A DNA stretch of 64,000 bases from Saccharibacillus deserti (GTDB taxonomy: Bacteria > Bacillota > Bacilli > Paenibacillales > Paenibacillaceae), in assembly GCF_013618475.1 (NCBI RefSeq), contig NZ_JABJVN010000005.1, positions 52,826 through 116,825 of the forward strand. The letters run 5' to 3'. A program made the position numbers and the translations under genes. The notes beneath the pieces were generated by a model. It saw only the letters and a list, made by a program, of their open reading frames with translations, did no database searches and was not told the DNA's origin. This document shows positions 7,988 through 16,931 of this stretch, piece after piece. Numbering within the stretch: the stretch's first letter is position 1; each line of letters starts with the position of its first letter.

Positions 7988-8728
7988 ATGAGCGCATGGT
8001 ACGAAGAAAGTTTCGGCGAAGATTATTTGCGGGTCTATCATTACCGGGACGAACAGGGGGCGGCTCATGAAGTGCACGAGATGATCTCGTGGCTGCGGCT
8101 CGATCCCGGAGCGAAAGTGCTGGATTTGTGCTGCGGGATGGGCCGGCATTCGCTGTCTCTGGCCGAGAAAGGATACGACGTCACCGGAATGGATCTGTCG
8201 GAAGTGCTGCTGGATGAAGCGAAAAAAGAGCCGGGGGCGAACCGGATTCGCTGGGTGCAGGGCGATATGCGCGAACTGCCTTTTGCAGACGGAGAGTTTG
8301 ATGCGGTCGTCAACCTGTTTACGTCGTTCGGATACTTCGAGCAGGACGACGAGCATGTCCGCGTCCTGCAAGAGATCCGGCGCGTGCTTCGTCCGGAGGG
8401 GCGCTTCATCATCGACTTTATGAATCCGCCGTATGTGGAAAGCCATCTGAAGCCGTACACGGAGCGCGAAGACGGCGGTCTCAAGATCGAAGAACGGCGG
8501 AAGATCGAAGACGGATTCGTCAAAAAGCATATCACGATCCTGCCGGAACAGGCAGAAAACGGGCAGCGCCGCGAATACGACGAACGGGTCAAACTGTATA
8601 CGCTGGATGACTTTACGACTCTGCTCGCCGAAGCGAAGCTGGAAGTGGACGAAGTCCGGGGAAGTTACGACGAGAAGCATTACGAAAAAGACTCGCCGCG
8701 AATGATTTTTGTCGGGAAAAGGTTCTAA
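7988..8728 (+). CDS. SAM-dependent methyltransferase (class I)
   Basis: A 246-residue Rossmann-fold methyltransferase. The SAM-binding glycine motif is VLDLCCGMGRHS near residues 44-55, followed by the acidic ribose contact in VTGMDLSE and the post-I motif QGDMRELPF. A FTSFGYFE segment and a beta-rich C-terminal part follow. ATG 7988 is chosen because AGGGAGGA lies just upstream; the open frame extends further back without support. The substrate cannot be told from sequence. It ends 56 bases before the histidine kinase gene and may share a transcript with it. Confidence 0.85.
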   Translation: MSAWYEESFGEDYLRVYHYRDEQGAAHEVHEMISWLRLDPGAKVLDLCCGMGRHSLSLAEKGYDVTGMDLSEVLLDEAKKEPGANRIRWVQGDMRELPFADGEFDAVVNLFTSFGYFEQDDEHVRVLQEIRRVLRPEGRFIIDFMNPPYVESHLKPYTEREDGGLKIEERRKIEDGFVKKHITILPEQAENGQRREYDERVKLYTLDDFTTLLAEAKLEVDEVRGSYDEKHYEKDSPRMIFVGKRF

Positions 8729-8784
8729 GCAGGCAAGCGAAGGGTATATAGCACTATTATGCTTACCTGAAGAGGTGCTTAAGA

Positions 8785-10029
8785 ATGTCAAGAGAAGAAG
8801 ACCTTATACGCAAAATAGAAGAGTTGGAACAAGAGTGCAGCCGGAGTCGGACAGAGCTTCATCGGCTGCAGCTGCTGCTGCACGAAGAGAAAAAGTTACG
8901 GGAAGAAGCGCAGCAGGAATCGAAAAACAAAGCGAATTTCGTCGCCGTTCTCAGTCACGAGATCCGTAATCCGCTTAACGGGATCATTGCGATGAGTGAT
9001 CTGCTGAAAGATACCGAGCTGAACGAAGAGCAGCGGAATTATATGGAAATCATCCAGAGCAGTAACGAATCGTTGTTGGAACTTGTCAACAGTATTCTGG
9101 ATATAAGTCGTCTTGAAGCAGGAAAAATGACAGTATCCCATAATCCTTTCGATCTGATCAATACGGTTGAAGATTTGATTTATATGCTTGCCCCGCAAGC
9201 TTTTAGCAAAAATGTCGAAGTCATTCTGGGCGTCGAATCGGAAATTCCGCTGTTCGTGGTCGGGGATGTACTGAAAGTCAGACAGATCTTTCTGAATTTG
9301 ATGCAAAATGCGATCAAGTTCACGCACACGGGAGAAGTCGTGTTCGAGCTCAAACGCGTTCCTTCAATGGAAGAGAACGAAGTCGCAGTCAGCTTTTCGA
9401 TTCGGGATACCGGGATTGGGATGTCGGAGAAACAGTTGAAGCATATCTTTGATGTCTACACGCAAGTGCACGAGTCCGCGCATCACGTTTATGAAGGAGC
9501 CGGGCTTGGCATGACTATCACGAAGAACCTGATCGAACTGCTGGGCGGCAGAATCGAGGTATCCAGCGAGATCGGCAAAGGAACGGTCATCGAAATTCTG
9601 ATGTCGTTTGAACGCTATACCGATCTGCCTTCGATTCCGTTCGAAGACGACGTGCTTGAAGGGATGCGCTTCCTGGTGGTCGATCGCCAGACGACCAGCC
9701 GGAATACGATCGTAGATATGCTGCAAGGTTGGGGGGCGCACGCGGAATCTTCGCCGGAGATGGATGGCAGTCTAGTGGAGCGCGTAGGTATGGGCGACTT
9801 CGACGTCGTATTCATAGATGGAAGTACGCTTAGACGGGGTGAAGTCTTCAGGGAACTCCATCAAATTCCGGATCTGAATTTGTTCCTGCTGGCCTGGCTG
9901 GGCGAGAAGATCGAAGACGGCGAACGCGACTACTTCCGCTCGATCGTGCCTAAGCCGATTCGCAAACTGCATATGCTGAATGCGATTTTGGCCATGGAGA
10001 AAAATGACCGGTCTTCGGGCCGCGAGTAG
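8785..10029 (+). CDS. Soluble sensor histidine kinase with degenerate receiver domain
   Basis: A 414-residue kinase with no membrane segment. An N-terminal coiled coil (residues 1-45) leads into a HisKA domain with phospho-accepting His58 in SHEIRNPLNG. A HATPase domain follows (N box QNAIKF, G1 DTGIGMS, G2 GAGLGMTITK). The C-terminal 120 residues are receiver-like but altered: the acidic pair reads VVDRQ, the acceptor position reads FIDGSTL, the usual Ser/Thr reads LLAWL, while the PKP lysine is kept. No sensor domain and no adjacent response regulator were found, so it is an orphan, probably activated through the coiled coil or a partner protein. Confidence 0.85.
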   Translation: MSREEDLIRKIEELEQECSRSRTELHRLQLLLHEEKKLREEAQQESKNKANFVAVLSHEIRNPLNGIIAMSDLLKDTELNEEQRNYMEIIQSSNESLLELVNSILDISRLEAGKMTVSHNPFDLINTVEDLIYMLAPQAFSKNVEVILGVESEIPLFVVGDVLKVRQIFLNLMQNAIKFTHTGEVVFELKRVPSMEENEVAVSFSIRDTGIGMSEKQLKHIFDVYTQVHESAHHVYEGAGLGMTITKNLIELLGGRIEVSSEIGKGTVIEILMSFERYTDLPSIPFEDDVLEGMRFLVVDRQTTSRNTIVDMLQGWGAHAESSPEMDGSLVERVGMGDFDVVFIDGSTLRRGEVFRELHQIPDLNLFLLAWLGEKIEDGERDYFRSIVPKPIRKLHMLNAILAMEKNDRSSGRE

Positions 10030-10049
10030 GAAAGGGAGCACCGATAAGG

Positions 10050-11042
10050 ATGAGCCAATCACGAGTAACGAGTTACGACGAACTGATCCGAGTACGCATG
10101 GCGATGTCTTTTCCGCTGCGCTGGGTCAACAGCTATCTGCTGCAGGGCGAAGACGGCTGGACGATCGTCGACCCCGGTCCCCGCTCGGCCGAGAACGAGG
10201 CGGCCTGGGACGCGGCGCTCGGCGAATTGAATATCCGTCCGCAGGAGATCGCTTCGATCGTGGTGACCCACCATCATCCCGATCATTACGGCCAGGCCGG
10301 ATGGCTGCAGCAGCGAAGCGGCGCCCAGGTGTGGATGTCGAAAGCGGCAGGTGAAGCGGCCTGGCGGAATTGGGGCAGTACGCCGGATGAAGACGAAGCT
10401 CCGGGATTCGTCGAGGCTTCGCTCGCCCTGTACCGTCTTCACGGGATGTCTGCCGACCGTCTGGCGCAGCTGCCGGAGCACTTGTCGGGGTTTCGGGCGC
10501 AGGTTGAGCCCCAGCCCGAAATTACCGTCATCGAAGCCGGGCTGCCGATCCGTTTCGGCGGCCGTCTCTGGCATCCGATTGAGACAGGCGGTCATGCCGA
10601 CGGGCATTTGTCTTTTTATGAAGAAAAGACGGGGCTGATCCTGTGCGGGGATGCGGTGCTGCCGCGGATCTCCCCGAATATCTCGTATACCCCGGGAGGA
10701 GACGAACATCCGCTTCGTTCTTATCTGGACGGGCTTCGAAAGTTGGGAGAACTTCGGGTGGGCCAAGCTTTCCCCGGCCACCGCGATCCGTTCGGGAAGT
10801 TCGAAGAACGAACCCGGCAGCTGCTGGATCATCACGAAGGGCGGCTGGACCGGATGCTGGAGCTGCTGCACGGCGAACCGCAGACGGCCTACGGAATCTG
10901 CACGGCAGTCTTCGGCGGCTCGCTGGGCATTCATCAGCTGCGTTTTGCGCTGTCGGAGACGATTGCGCATCTGGTCGAGTTGGAAGACCGCGGACAAGCC
11001 AAACGCTTCGGCCAGGAAGAAGTTCGTTTCGGGCTGATTTGA
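10050..11042 (+). CDS. Metallo-beta-lactamase fold hydrolase
   Basis: A 330-residue cytoplasmic MBL-fold enzyme. The zinc-binding signature is THHHPDHYG near residues 72-80, with further ligands in the GGHADGH segment, the aspartate of CGDAVLP and the histidine of FPGHRDP. The last 80 residues form a helical, winged-helix-like tail of the kind often found in MBL proteins related to the glyoxalase II/LACTB2 group. ATG 10050 follows AAAGGGAG. The metal site predicts hydrolysis of a thioester, phosphodiester or lactone; sequence alone does not decide which. Confidence 0.85.
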   Translation: MSQSRVTSYDELIRVRMAMSFPLRWVNSYLLQGEDGWTIVDPGPRSAENEAAWDAALGELNIRPQEIASIVVTHHHPDHYGQAGWLQQRSGAQVWMSKAAGEAAWRNWGSTPDEDEAPGFVEASLALYRLHGMSADRLAQLPEHLSGFRAQVEPQPEITVIEAGLPIRFGGRLWHPIETGGHADGHLSFYEEKTGLILCGDAVLPRISPNISYTPGGDEHPLRSYLDGLRKLGELRVGQAFPGHRDPFGKFEERTRQLLDHHEGRLDRMLELLHGEPQTAYGICTAVFGGSLGIHQLRFALSETIAHLVELEDRGQAKRFGQEEVRFGLI

Positions 11043-11096
11043 ACGGTTCGAGCCGGTCTGCTTCTTGGGAAGTTCCGGAAGATGAAGCTCCACTCC

Positions 11097-11137
11097 AAAA
11101 AAGCTTTCGTTCCCCTCGGGGGTCGAGAGCTTTTTTT
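11097..11137. terminator. Bidirectional-looking terminator after the MBL gene
   Basis: AAAAAAGCTTTCG (11097-11109) pairs with CGAGAGCTTTTTTT (11124-11137), with an extra CCCC/GGGG inner stem. Both sides carry A or T tracts. The remaining bases to 11420 are AT-rich and hold a GATCGG/CCGATC inverted repeat (11237-11253); no further gene is visible there. Confidence 0.75.
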
Positions 11138-11420
11138 GGTTGAAGCCTGACTTTCATAAGAAGGGGGCTTTTTCGCGTGCCGAAAGGCGTTGAAAATAAT
11201 ACTTAAAATATTGGATTTCGATTGGTTAGTTCTTTTGATCGGACCTGCCGATCATGGATAAGAAAGCAGGTTCGAAAAAACAATTTGGAAAATTTAAAAT
11301 TTGTGTGATCCAAATTCATGAAGCCTGCGTTTCATGACATGTAAGCAGCACAAACACATAAGGAAACAACGGGAATCAGGAAATAACAAAAATTCAGATA
11401 AACAAATGGAGGAATGGACA

Positions 11421-13151
11421 ATGTTTAAAATGTTCAATAACAAAAATCTTAATTCGAAGAAATTTGACGCTAAGAAATTGGTTATGCCGGTACTCGGATT
11501 GGCACTGATCGTACCAACGGTAGCGGGAGCGGCTCCGGCCCAAGCTTCCACAACGGCAACAACGAACATTGCGGCGGTAGCCGCGCAGATGACAGCCATG
11601 AAGGCTTCGACTACAACGCCTGCGGTTGAACTCAGATCGGCATTGGATCGTCTCCTTTCCGAACATTATCAACTGGCCGTGGATTCGATGATCAAAGCCT
11701 ACGAAGGTTCGCCTGATGCAGCCGCTTCTTTCGCCGCACTGAACCAGAACGCAAGCGACATGCTGCCGGCGATCGAATCGCTGTACGGCAAAGAAGGTGC
11801 AGCCGAATTCGGACGCATCTTCAGCGCCCACAACAAAGCGACCGACGACCTGGTCAAAGCGCAAAAAGCCGGCAACATGGCTGGCGTACAGTCGGCCGAA
11901 GCCAACATCGAGAAATTCATCAAAGAATTCTCGGCCTTCCTCGGAACGGCAACCGGCGGCAAGCTGCCGCAGGCGACAGCGGAGAAAGTCCTTCGTCTCC
12001 ATGAAGGTCAAGTTCAGGACGCCTTCGACAAATATGTAGCCGGTGACTTCTCGGGAGCCTACGCTTCTTACCGTACAGGCCTGAACACGATGTTTACGAT
12101 CAGCGAAGCGCTGTCGACGGCAATCGTGACCCAGATGCCGGAGAAATTCCAGAATACGAAATCCGATACGCCTGCCGGCGATCTGAGATCCGCTCTGAAC
12201 TATCTGTTCGCGGAACACTTCGCACTGGCTACCCTGCAAATGCAGGAGCAGTATGACGGCATGAGCGCCAGCAGCAGCGCGCTTGTAACGGCTGAAGCCG
12301 GCAACACCAAAGACTTCAAAGCGGCAATCGCTTCGGTCTACGGCAATGCGGGAGCGGACCAGTTCGAGAAACTGTGGACAACCGACCACATTAACGTACA
12401 GGCGCAGTACGTAGCGGCCGTGAAGAGCGGAGACCAAGCGGCCATTACGGCAGCCAAAGCCCAAATCACGAAATTCACCAAAGAAATGGCGGCGTTCTTG
12501 AGCGCGGCAACCGAAAACCGTATTCCGGAAGCCGGAGCTATGGCCGGACTGACTGCGCATGAAGACCAAGTGCAGCAGGTTCTGGATCAATACGCAGCCA
12601 AAGATTACACCGGTTCGTACAAAACGGAGCGCGAAGGTTATGCCCTGATGTTCGATGTGGGCAAACTGCTGAGCGGCGCGATCGTGGACCAATTCAACCC
12701 TAAATTCCAGGAACCGGCTATGACACCGGCACCTACGACTCCCGCGACTCCTGCACCGATGCCGGGCAAGATGATGACGGTCAAAATGCAGATCGGAAGC
12801 CCGAACCTGACGCTGAACGGCAAAACGACCAAGATGGATACAATGCCGCGCGTTTGGGATAACACCACTTATGTACCGCTGCGCTTCCTGAGCGAAGGAA
12901 TCGGCGCCCAAGTAAAATGGAATAAAAAAGCGAACGAAGTGACGGTGATGGCCGGCAAAGACACGCTGAAATTCTGGTTGGGCAAAGACTTCATGGAAGT
13001 CAACGGCAAAAGACAGGCGATCGGCCACGAAGTCTTCGCGGACGAGAACGGCAGAACCGTTGTACCGCTTCGTTTCATCACGGGCCTGCTGGGCTGGGAC
13101 TTCAACGTCAACAGCAGCAACTGGATGATTACGCTGACGAAATCGATGTAA
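11421..13151 (+). CDS. Secreted helical-repeat protein with copper-amine-oxidase-type stalk domain
   Basis: A 576-residue exported protein. A long basic signal peptide ends near AGAAPAQA (residue 42). Two similar all-helical repeats of about 180 residues follow, each starting with a T-P-A-x-x-L-R-S-A-L motif (near residues 66 and 250) and each containing an EKF/TKFTKEMAAFL-type helix. A Pro/Thr-rich linker leads to a C-terminal domain (about 450-576) with the paired VPLRF motifs of the copper amine oxidase N-terminal family, which probably contacts the cell wall. ATG 11421 is chosen because GGAGGA lies seven bases upstream. Function unknown; a wall-associated structural or binding protein is likely. 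Confidence 0.8.
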   Translation: MFKMFNNKNLNSKKFDAKKLVMPVLGLALIVPTVAGAAPAQASTTATTNIAAVAAQMTAMKASTTTPAVELRSALDRLLSEHYQLAVDSMIKAYEGSPDAAASFAALNQNASDMLPAIESLYGKEGAAEFGRIFSAHNKATDDLVKAQKAGNMAGVQSAEANIEKFIKEFSAFLGTATGGKLPQATAEKVLRLHEGQVQDAFDKYVAGDFSGAYASYRTGLNTMFTISEALSTAIVTQMPEKFQNTKSDTPAGDLRSALNYLFAEHFALATLQMQEQYDGMSASSSALVTAEAGNTKDFKAAIASVYGNAGADQFEKLWTTDHINVQAQYVAAVKSGDQAAITAAKAQITKFTKEMAAFLSAATENRIPEAGAMAGLTAHEDQVQQVLDQYAAKDYTGSYKTEREGYALMFDVGKLLSGAIVDQFNPKFQEPAMTPAPTTPATPAPMPGKMMTVKMQIGSPNLTLNGKTTKMDTMPRVWDNTTYVPLRFLSEGIGAQVKWNKKANEVTVMAGKDTLKFWLGKDFMEVNGKRQAIGHEVFADENGRTVVPLRFITGLLGWDFNVNSSNWMITLTKSM

Positions 13152-13201
13152 GCTTCGCCGTTTCGTCTGGACAAGAAATTTTTCGCTAAACGCTCAAAAC
13201 A

Positions 13202-13240
13202 GCCGCGGGGCTCGCTTAGTCGAGGAGCCCCGCGGCTTTA
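13202..13240 (+). terminator. Rho-independent terminator after the helical-repeat protein
   Basis: GCCGCGGGGCTC (13202-13213) pairs perfectly with GAGCCCCGCGGC (13225-13236), followed by TTTA. A 12-bp GC-rich stem with a weak T tail. Confidence 0.8.
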
Positions 13241-13380
13241 TGCGCATTTAAAGTTTCAAAAAGCCGTTTTTTCTTTTTGACGACAATCGGATCCTCTTGT
13301 ACGCTAACGGTAGAAAAACTTCATAAACGGCGAAGAAGCGGAAGTCTTCCGCGGATTCCCAAAACAGGAGGAGGATCCTT

Positions 13381-13533
13381 ATGTTTGAGAGAAAATCCGA
13401 CCTTTATGAAGAATGGTACGATTACGACGATTATTATGACGATATGCTGAGAGGGTATATCGATCCGGCGGACGACGATTTCGAAGAAGTCCGTATTCGT
13501 GAAGACGAAGAAGCGGAAATCAAGTCGATGTAA
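13381..13533 (+). CDS. Small highly acidic protein, 50 residues
   Basis: This short frame encodes 50 residues beginning MFERKSDLYEEWYDYDDYYD and ending EEAEIKSM. More than a third of its residues are Asp or Glu and it is rich in Tyr. There is no signal peptide or membrane segment. An unusually strong AGGAGGAGG site (13368-13376) precedes the ATG by four bases, and a good terminator (13565-13597) follows directly, so it is a monocistronic unit between two terminators. This context argues strongly for a real gene. I recognise no family; a nucleic-acid mimic, chaperone-like or metal-binding role would be speculation. Confidence 0.75.
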   Translation: MFERKSDLYEEWYDYDDYYDDMLRGYIDPADDDFEEVRIREDEEAEIKSM

Positions 13534-13564
13534 GTATGAAGACAGAAGATAAGGATAAATTTTC

Positions 13565-13597
13565 AAGAGGATTCCCGAAAAGGGATCCTCTTTTTTT
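13565..13597 (+). terminator. Rho-independent terminator after the small acidic gene
   Basis: AGAGGATTCCC pairs with GGGATCCTCT (one bulge) around a short AAAA-type loop, followed by seven T. Ends the 13381 unit. Confidence 0.85.
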
Positions 13598-13732
13598 GAT
13601 TTTATCCCTAAACAGGTATACAATATCCATAGAAATGTTTTAAAACCTTTTTTTACCGAAATTGCGTGACTCGAGGTTTAGACGGCGATCCGGTTGCACG
13701 GCACTGACCGGATTAGGAAGAGGAGAGAAGCC

Positions 13733-14503
13733 ATGAGATTCAAACCTCAGAACGAACTGGAAAAAGCCTTGTCCGCCGCTGTGGAAGATCCGTCGCGGAG
13801 AATAGAGTTCTATGAGGAGCTTCAGCATTCGGAGCTGTATACGCTGCATATGGACGGGGAAGTGAAAACGGAGAACGGGAGGCTTCCCGAGCATACGGCT
13901 ATTCGACTGCCGAGTCTGGAAGTGGAGGGCAGCATGTATCTGCCCGTATTCAGTTCGCTGCCGATGCTGCAGCAGTTTATCGATTGCGAAATGCAGTATA
14001 TATCGATGAATGCGATGGATCTGTTCAGACTGGTGCGAGGCTCCGATGTCTGGCTGAACCCGGGCGGAGAATTCGCCAAAGCGTTTTCTGCCGTCGAAAT
14101 CGAATCGATTCTAGACGGAAGTCTGCTGGGTCCTCCTTCAAGCTATACCCTTGATCCGGAGACTGCGATCATGCTGGGAAGTCCGGACTCCGAGCCGAAT
14201 GATCTGCTGAAAGAACTGACCGAAGTATTTCTCGGACTGCCCAATGTGAAGTTGGCGTACCATGCGCATCACTTCAATCCCAAGACCGGCGAGCCGCCGC
14301 ATACGCTGATTGCCGTGCAAGCGGACGGGGACTGGAACGAAGTCGTCCGGGCCGCCGGCAGTCGGGCTTCCGCGTCCCGGGTGTCCGATCCGATTGTGGA
14401 TTTTCTTCGTCTTGACGGCAAAAGCGGACTCGATGCCTATTTCGAAGCGGACGGCGAACCGTTTTACCGCAAACGCAGTCGCAGCAAGCTGTTCGTCCGC
14501 TGA
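13733..14503 (+). CDS. SseB-like protein
   Basis: A 256-residue cytoplasmic protein that resembles the SseB (enhanced serine sensitivity) family. The N-terminal part has the NELEKAL...F...L..SELY pattern, then YLPVFSS.P.L..F and the NPGGEF segment. A second, ferredoxin-like C-terminal part contains VFLGLPNVKLAYHAHHF. ATG 13733 follows AGGAGAG at 13720-13727; an upstream in-frame start at 13694 lacks a ribosome site. The biochemical role of this family is not established. It is transcribed alone and ends in a 22-bp hairpin. Confidence 0.7.
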   Translation: MRFKPQNELEKALSAAVEDPSRRIEFYEELQHSELYTLHMDGEVKTENGRLPEHTAIRLPSLEVEGSMYLPVFSSLPMLQQFIDCEMQYISMNAMDLFRLVRGSDVWLNPGGEFAKAFSAVEIESILDGSLLGPPSSYTLDPETAIMLGSPDSEPNDLLKELTEVFLGLPNVKLAYHAHHFNPKTGEPPHTLIAVQADGDWNEVVRAAGSRASASRVSDPIVDFLRLDGKSGLDAYFEADGEPFYRKRSRSKLFVR

Positions 14504-14527
14504 CACCGCCAGGCCGCTTGTTTTCAA

Positions 14528-14580
14528 GCGCGCCGAACGGGAGTGATCCTTCGTGGATCACTCCCGTTCGGCGCGCTTTT
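14528..14580. terminator. Long perfect hairpin between convergent genes
   Basis: A 22-bp perfect stem (14528-14549 with 14555-14576) closes a five-base TTCGT loop and is followed by TTTT on the plus strand. It terminates the SseB-like gene and probably also serves the convergent pgpA-like gene. Confidence 0.85.
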
Positions 14581-14612
14581 GCGTGAATCCGGTCTGGAGC
14601 TCGCGGACTTGT

Positions 14613-15209
14613 TCAATCGTCTCCCGGTTCTTTGGGCAGCTCGATCTCGACTTCGCGCTCGCTCTGTTTGTTGTGGGCGATCCGGCTGCTGGCGGCCGCA
14701 GCGATCGCACCGACGATATCGTCGAGAAACGTATGGACAGGGCCGAGGCTTTTGTCGTTCAGCCGCTCGAGCGCGCCCGGTTTCAGCTTGTCGACATAAC
14801 CGAAATTGGTGAGGCCGATGCTGCCGTAGACATTGACGATCGACAGCGCCAGGATTTCATCCACGCCGTACAAACCTTCGTCGTTTTGGATCATTTCCTG
14901 CAGCGGAGACAGCAGCTTGCCCTCTTCGGCCAGCACATCCAGTTGGATGCCGGTCAGAACGGCATTTTGGACTTCGCGTTTTTCGAGTACTTTTTCCACG
15001 TTATGCACGCATTCTTCCATCGTCAGCTCGGGGTAATATTTTTTTTGCAAAAAAAGAACCAGTTCCGCGATTTCTTCGACGGTAACGCCGCGCTTCGTCA
15101 GCCAGCTGCGGGTCGCTTCGGCTACTTTGCGGCTGTTGAGCGAGTATTTCTGGCTTTCGGGCATCCCCATTTTTTCTTCTTTGGGTGTCGGCTTTTCGGG
15201 AGTTTGCAT
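14613..15209 (-). CDS. pgpA: Phosphatidylglycerophosphatase A family protein (YutG-like)
   Basis: A 198-residue protein of the PgpA family as found in Bacilli (YutG), which removes phosphate from phosphatidylglycerol phosphate in phospholipid synthesis. The recognisable core is GVDEILALSIVNVYGSIG, then KPGALERLND and HTFLDDIVGAIAAA with its acidic pair. Unlike the proteobacterial enzyme it has few obvious membrane helices. A hydrophilic N-terminal extension of about 25 residues is present. ATG at 15209 is chosen because GAGGTG lies six bases upstream; an in-frame ATG at 15284 has no ribosome site. Substrate specificity is from family knowledge. Confidence 0.8.
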   Translation of the reverse strand: MQTPEKPTPKEEKMGMPESQKYSLNSRKVAEATRSWLTKRGVTVEEIAELVLFLQKKYYPELTMEECVHNVEKVLEKREVQNAVLTGIQLDVLAEEGKLLSPLQEMIQNDEGLYGVDEILALSIVNVYGSIGLTNFGYVDKLKPGALERLNDKSLGPVHTFLDDIVGAIAAAASSRIAHNKQSEREVEIELPKEPGDD

Positions 15210-15422
15210 GACAGTCACCTCGGATTTCTCGGAGTAAAGTGAATTCCGGCGCGGATTCGCACTCGATCGACGAATCTGTGCCATCTATCTAACATGTGTA
15301 CATATTCGCCGCCGCTGAAACAAAATCCCGCCGCAAGGCCGAAGACATGTGCGCGGAGCGGCCGAGTTTGTTAAAATGAAAACAACGAAGCGTCGAACAG
15401 ACGGATACGGGAGGCCAACGAA

Positions 15423-16181
15423 GTGAGCAGGAACGACAGAAAGCCGGACGAGATTCGTCCGGTCACCTTGGAGATCGGCACGAACAAATACGCCGAAGGC
15501 TCGGTTACGATTCAGGTTGGGGATACGAAAGTGATCTGCAACGCCACGATTGAAGAGAAAGTCCCGCCATTTATGAAAGGGCAGGGACGGGGCTGGGTAA
15601 CGGCCGAATATTCCATGCTGCCCCGGGCGACGCATACGCGCAATATCCGCGAAGCGGCCAAAGGCAAACTTGGCGGCCGCACGATGGAGATCCAGCGTCT
15701 GATTGCCCGGGCGCTGCGTTCGGTCGTCGATCTGCAGGCGCTCGGCGAACGGACGATCATCGTCGATTGCGACGTGATTCAAGCGGACGGCGGTACACGG
15801 ACGACTTCGATCACCGGAGCTTTTGTGGCCATGTGCCTTGCGGTCAACAAATTGGAAGCCCAGGGTAAGCTCAAACGTTATCCGATTACGGATTTCCTGG
15901 CTTCCGTAAGCGTCGGGGTGGTTGGAGAAGAAGCGCTGCTTGATCTGCGTTACGAAGAAGATTCCGCTGCAAAAGTGGATATGAACGTAGTGATGACAGG
16001 TTCCGGAGAATTCGTCGAGCTGCAGGGAACCGGCGAAGAGCGGCCGTTCAGCCGCACCGAGTTGAACCGGATGCTGGAACTCGGCGAGACGGGCGTCCGG
16101 CAGATGATCGCGATACAGACCGAAATCTTGGGCGCAAACGCGCTGAAGATCGGCAATCACGAAATCGGAGGGTTGGCATGA
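15423..16181 (+). CDS. rph: Ribonuclease PH
   Basis: A 252-residue phosphorolytic 3'-5' exoribonuclease that trims the 3' ends of tRNA precursors. The sequence matches the family throughout: [75 protein letters not shown] and [19 protein letters not shown], including the arginines that bind phosphate. GTG 15423 follows GGGAGG. It forms an operon with rdgB by a four-base overlap, the usual arrangement in Bacilli. Confidence 0.96.
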   Translation: MSRNDRKPDEIRPVTLEIGTNKYAEGSVTIQVGDTKVICNATIEEKVPPFMKGQGRGWVTAEYSMLPRATHTRNIREAAKGKLGGRTMEIQRLIARALRSVVDLQALGERTIIVDCDVIQADGGTRTTSITGAFVAMCLAVNKLEAQGKLKRYPITDFLASVSVGVVGEEALLDLRYEEDSAAKVDMNVVMTGSGEFVELQGTGEERPFSRTELNRMLELGETGVRQMIAIQTEILGANALKIGNHEIGGLA

Positions 16182-16819
16182 ACGGAGCAGCGGACGGTTT
16201 GAACGAAAAACGGGGAATTGTCGTCGTCGCGACCCGCAATATGGGCAAAGTACGCGAATTCAGACATGCACTGGAGCCGCTTGGCAAAGAAGTACGCAGC
16301 CTGCACGAGTATCCGGAAGCTCCGGAAGTCGAAGAAGACGGCAGCACCTTTGCGGAGAATGCTTTCAAAAAGGCCAAAGAAATCGGCGATTTCCTGAAGC
16401 TGCCCGTGTTGGCCGACGATTCCGGCTTGTGCGTCGAGCTGCTGAATGGGGAACCCGGTATTTATTCGGCACGCTACGCCGGCGAACACGGCAACGACGC
16501 GGCTAACAACGCGAAGCTGATGGACGAGCTGATGCGTCTGCGCCAGGGAGACGATACGGAGCAGCCGCTGCTGAGCCCGGCCCGGTTCGTCTGCGCGCTG
16601 GTGCTGTACGATCCGGCGACAGGCCGCAGCCTGGAAGCCGAAGGCGAAGTCGAAGGCTGGATCACTTCGGAAACGGCGGGTGCCGGAGGCTTCGGCTACG
16701 ATCCGCTGTTCTTCGTGCCGCAGTACGAGCGGACGATGGCGGAGCTGAACGTCGAAGAGAAACAGCGGATCAGCCACCGCGGAGAAGCTCTGAAGCGGCT
16801 GCTGGACAAGCTGAACTGA
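16178..16819 (+). CDS. rdgB: XTP/dITP diphosphatase (RdgB/HAM1 family)
   Basis: A 213-residue nucleotide house-cleaning enzyme that hydrolyses dITP and XTP to monophosphates. Family motifs are [14 protein letters not shown] near the N-terminus, [50 protein letters not shown] and [10 protein letters not shown]. The first 11 residues are an extension. It overlaps rph by four bases (ATGA), so the two are coupled, and a perfect terminator begins at its stop codon. Confidence 0.96.
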   Translation: MNGAADGLNEKRGIVVVATRNMGKVREFRHALEPLGKEVRSLHEYPEAPEVEEDGSTFAENAFKKAKEIGDFLKLPVLADDSGLCVELLNGEPGIYSARYAGEHGNDAANNAKLMDELMRLRQGDDTEQPLLSPARFVCALVLYDPATGRSLEAEGEVEGWITSETAGAGGFGYDPLFFVPQYERTMAELNVEEKQRISHRGEALKRLLDKLN

Positions 16820-16862
16820 AAAAGCGCGGAAACGAAAAGTCTTTTCGTTTCCGCGCTTTTTG
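16819..16862. terminator. Bidirectional terminator between rdgB and the FapA-family gene
   Basis: AAAAAGCGCGGAAACGAAAAG (16819-16839) pairs perfectly with its complement (16842-16862), leaving a two-base centre and A/T tracts on both sides. It serves rdgB on the plus strand and the convergent FapA-family gene on the minus strand. Confidence 0.9.
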
Positions 16863-16931
16863 GTTGGTAGGAGGCAGGCACGATCGAGATCCCGTGATTG
16901 TCGGCCTGTCCTATGCGAAGCAGGCAGACGC

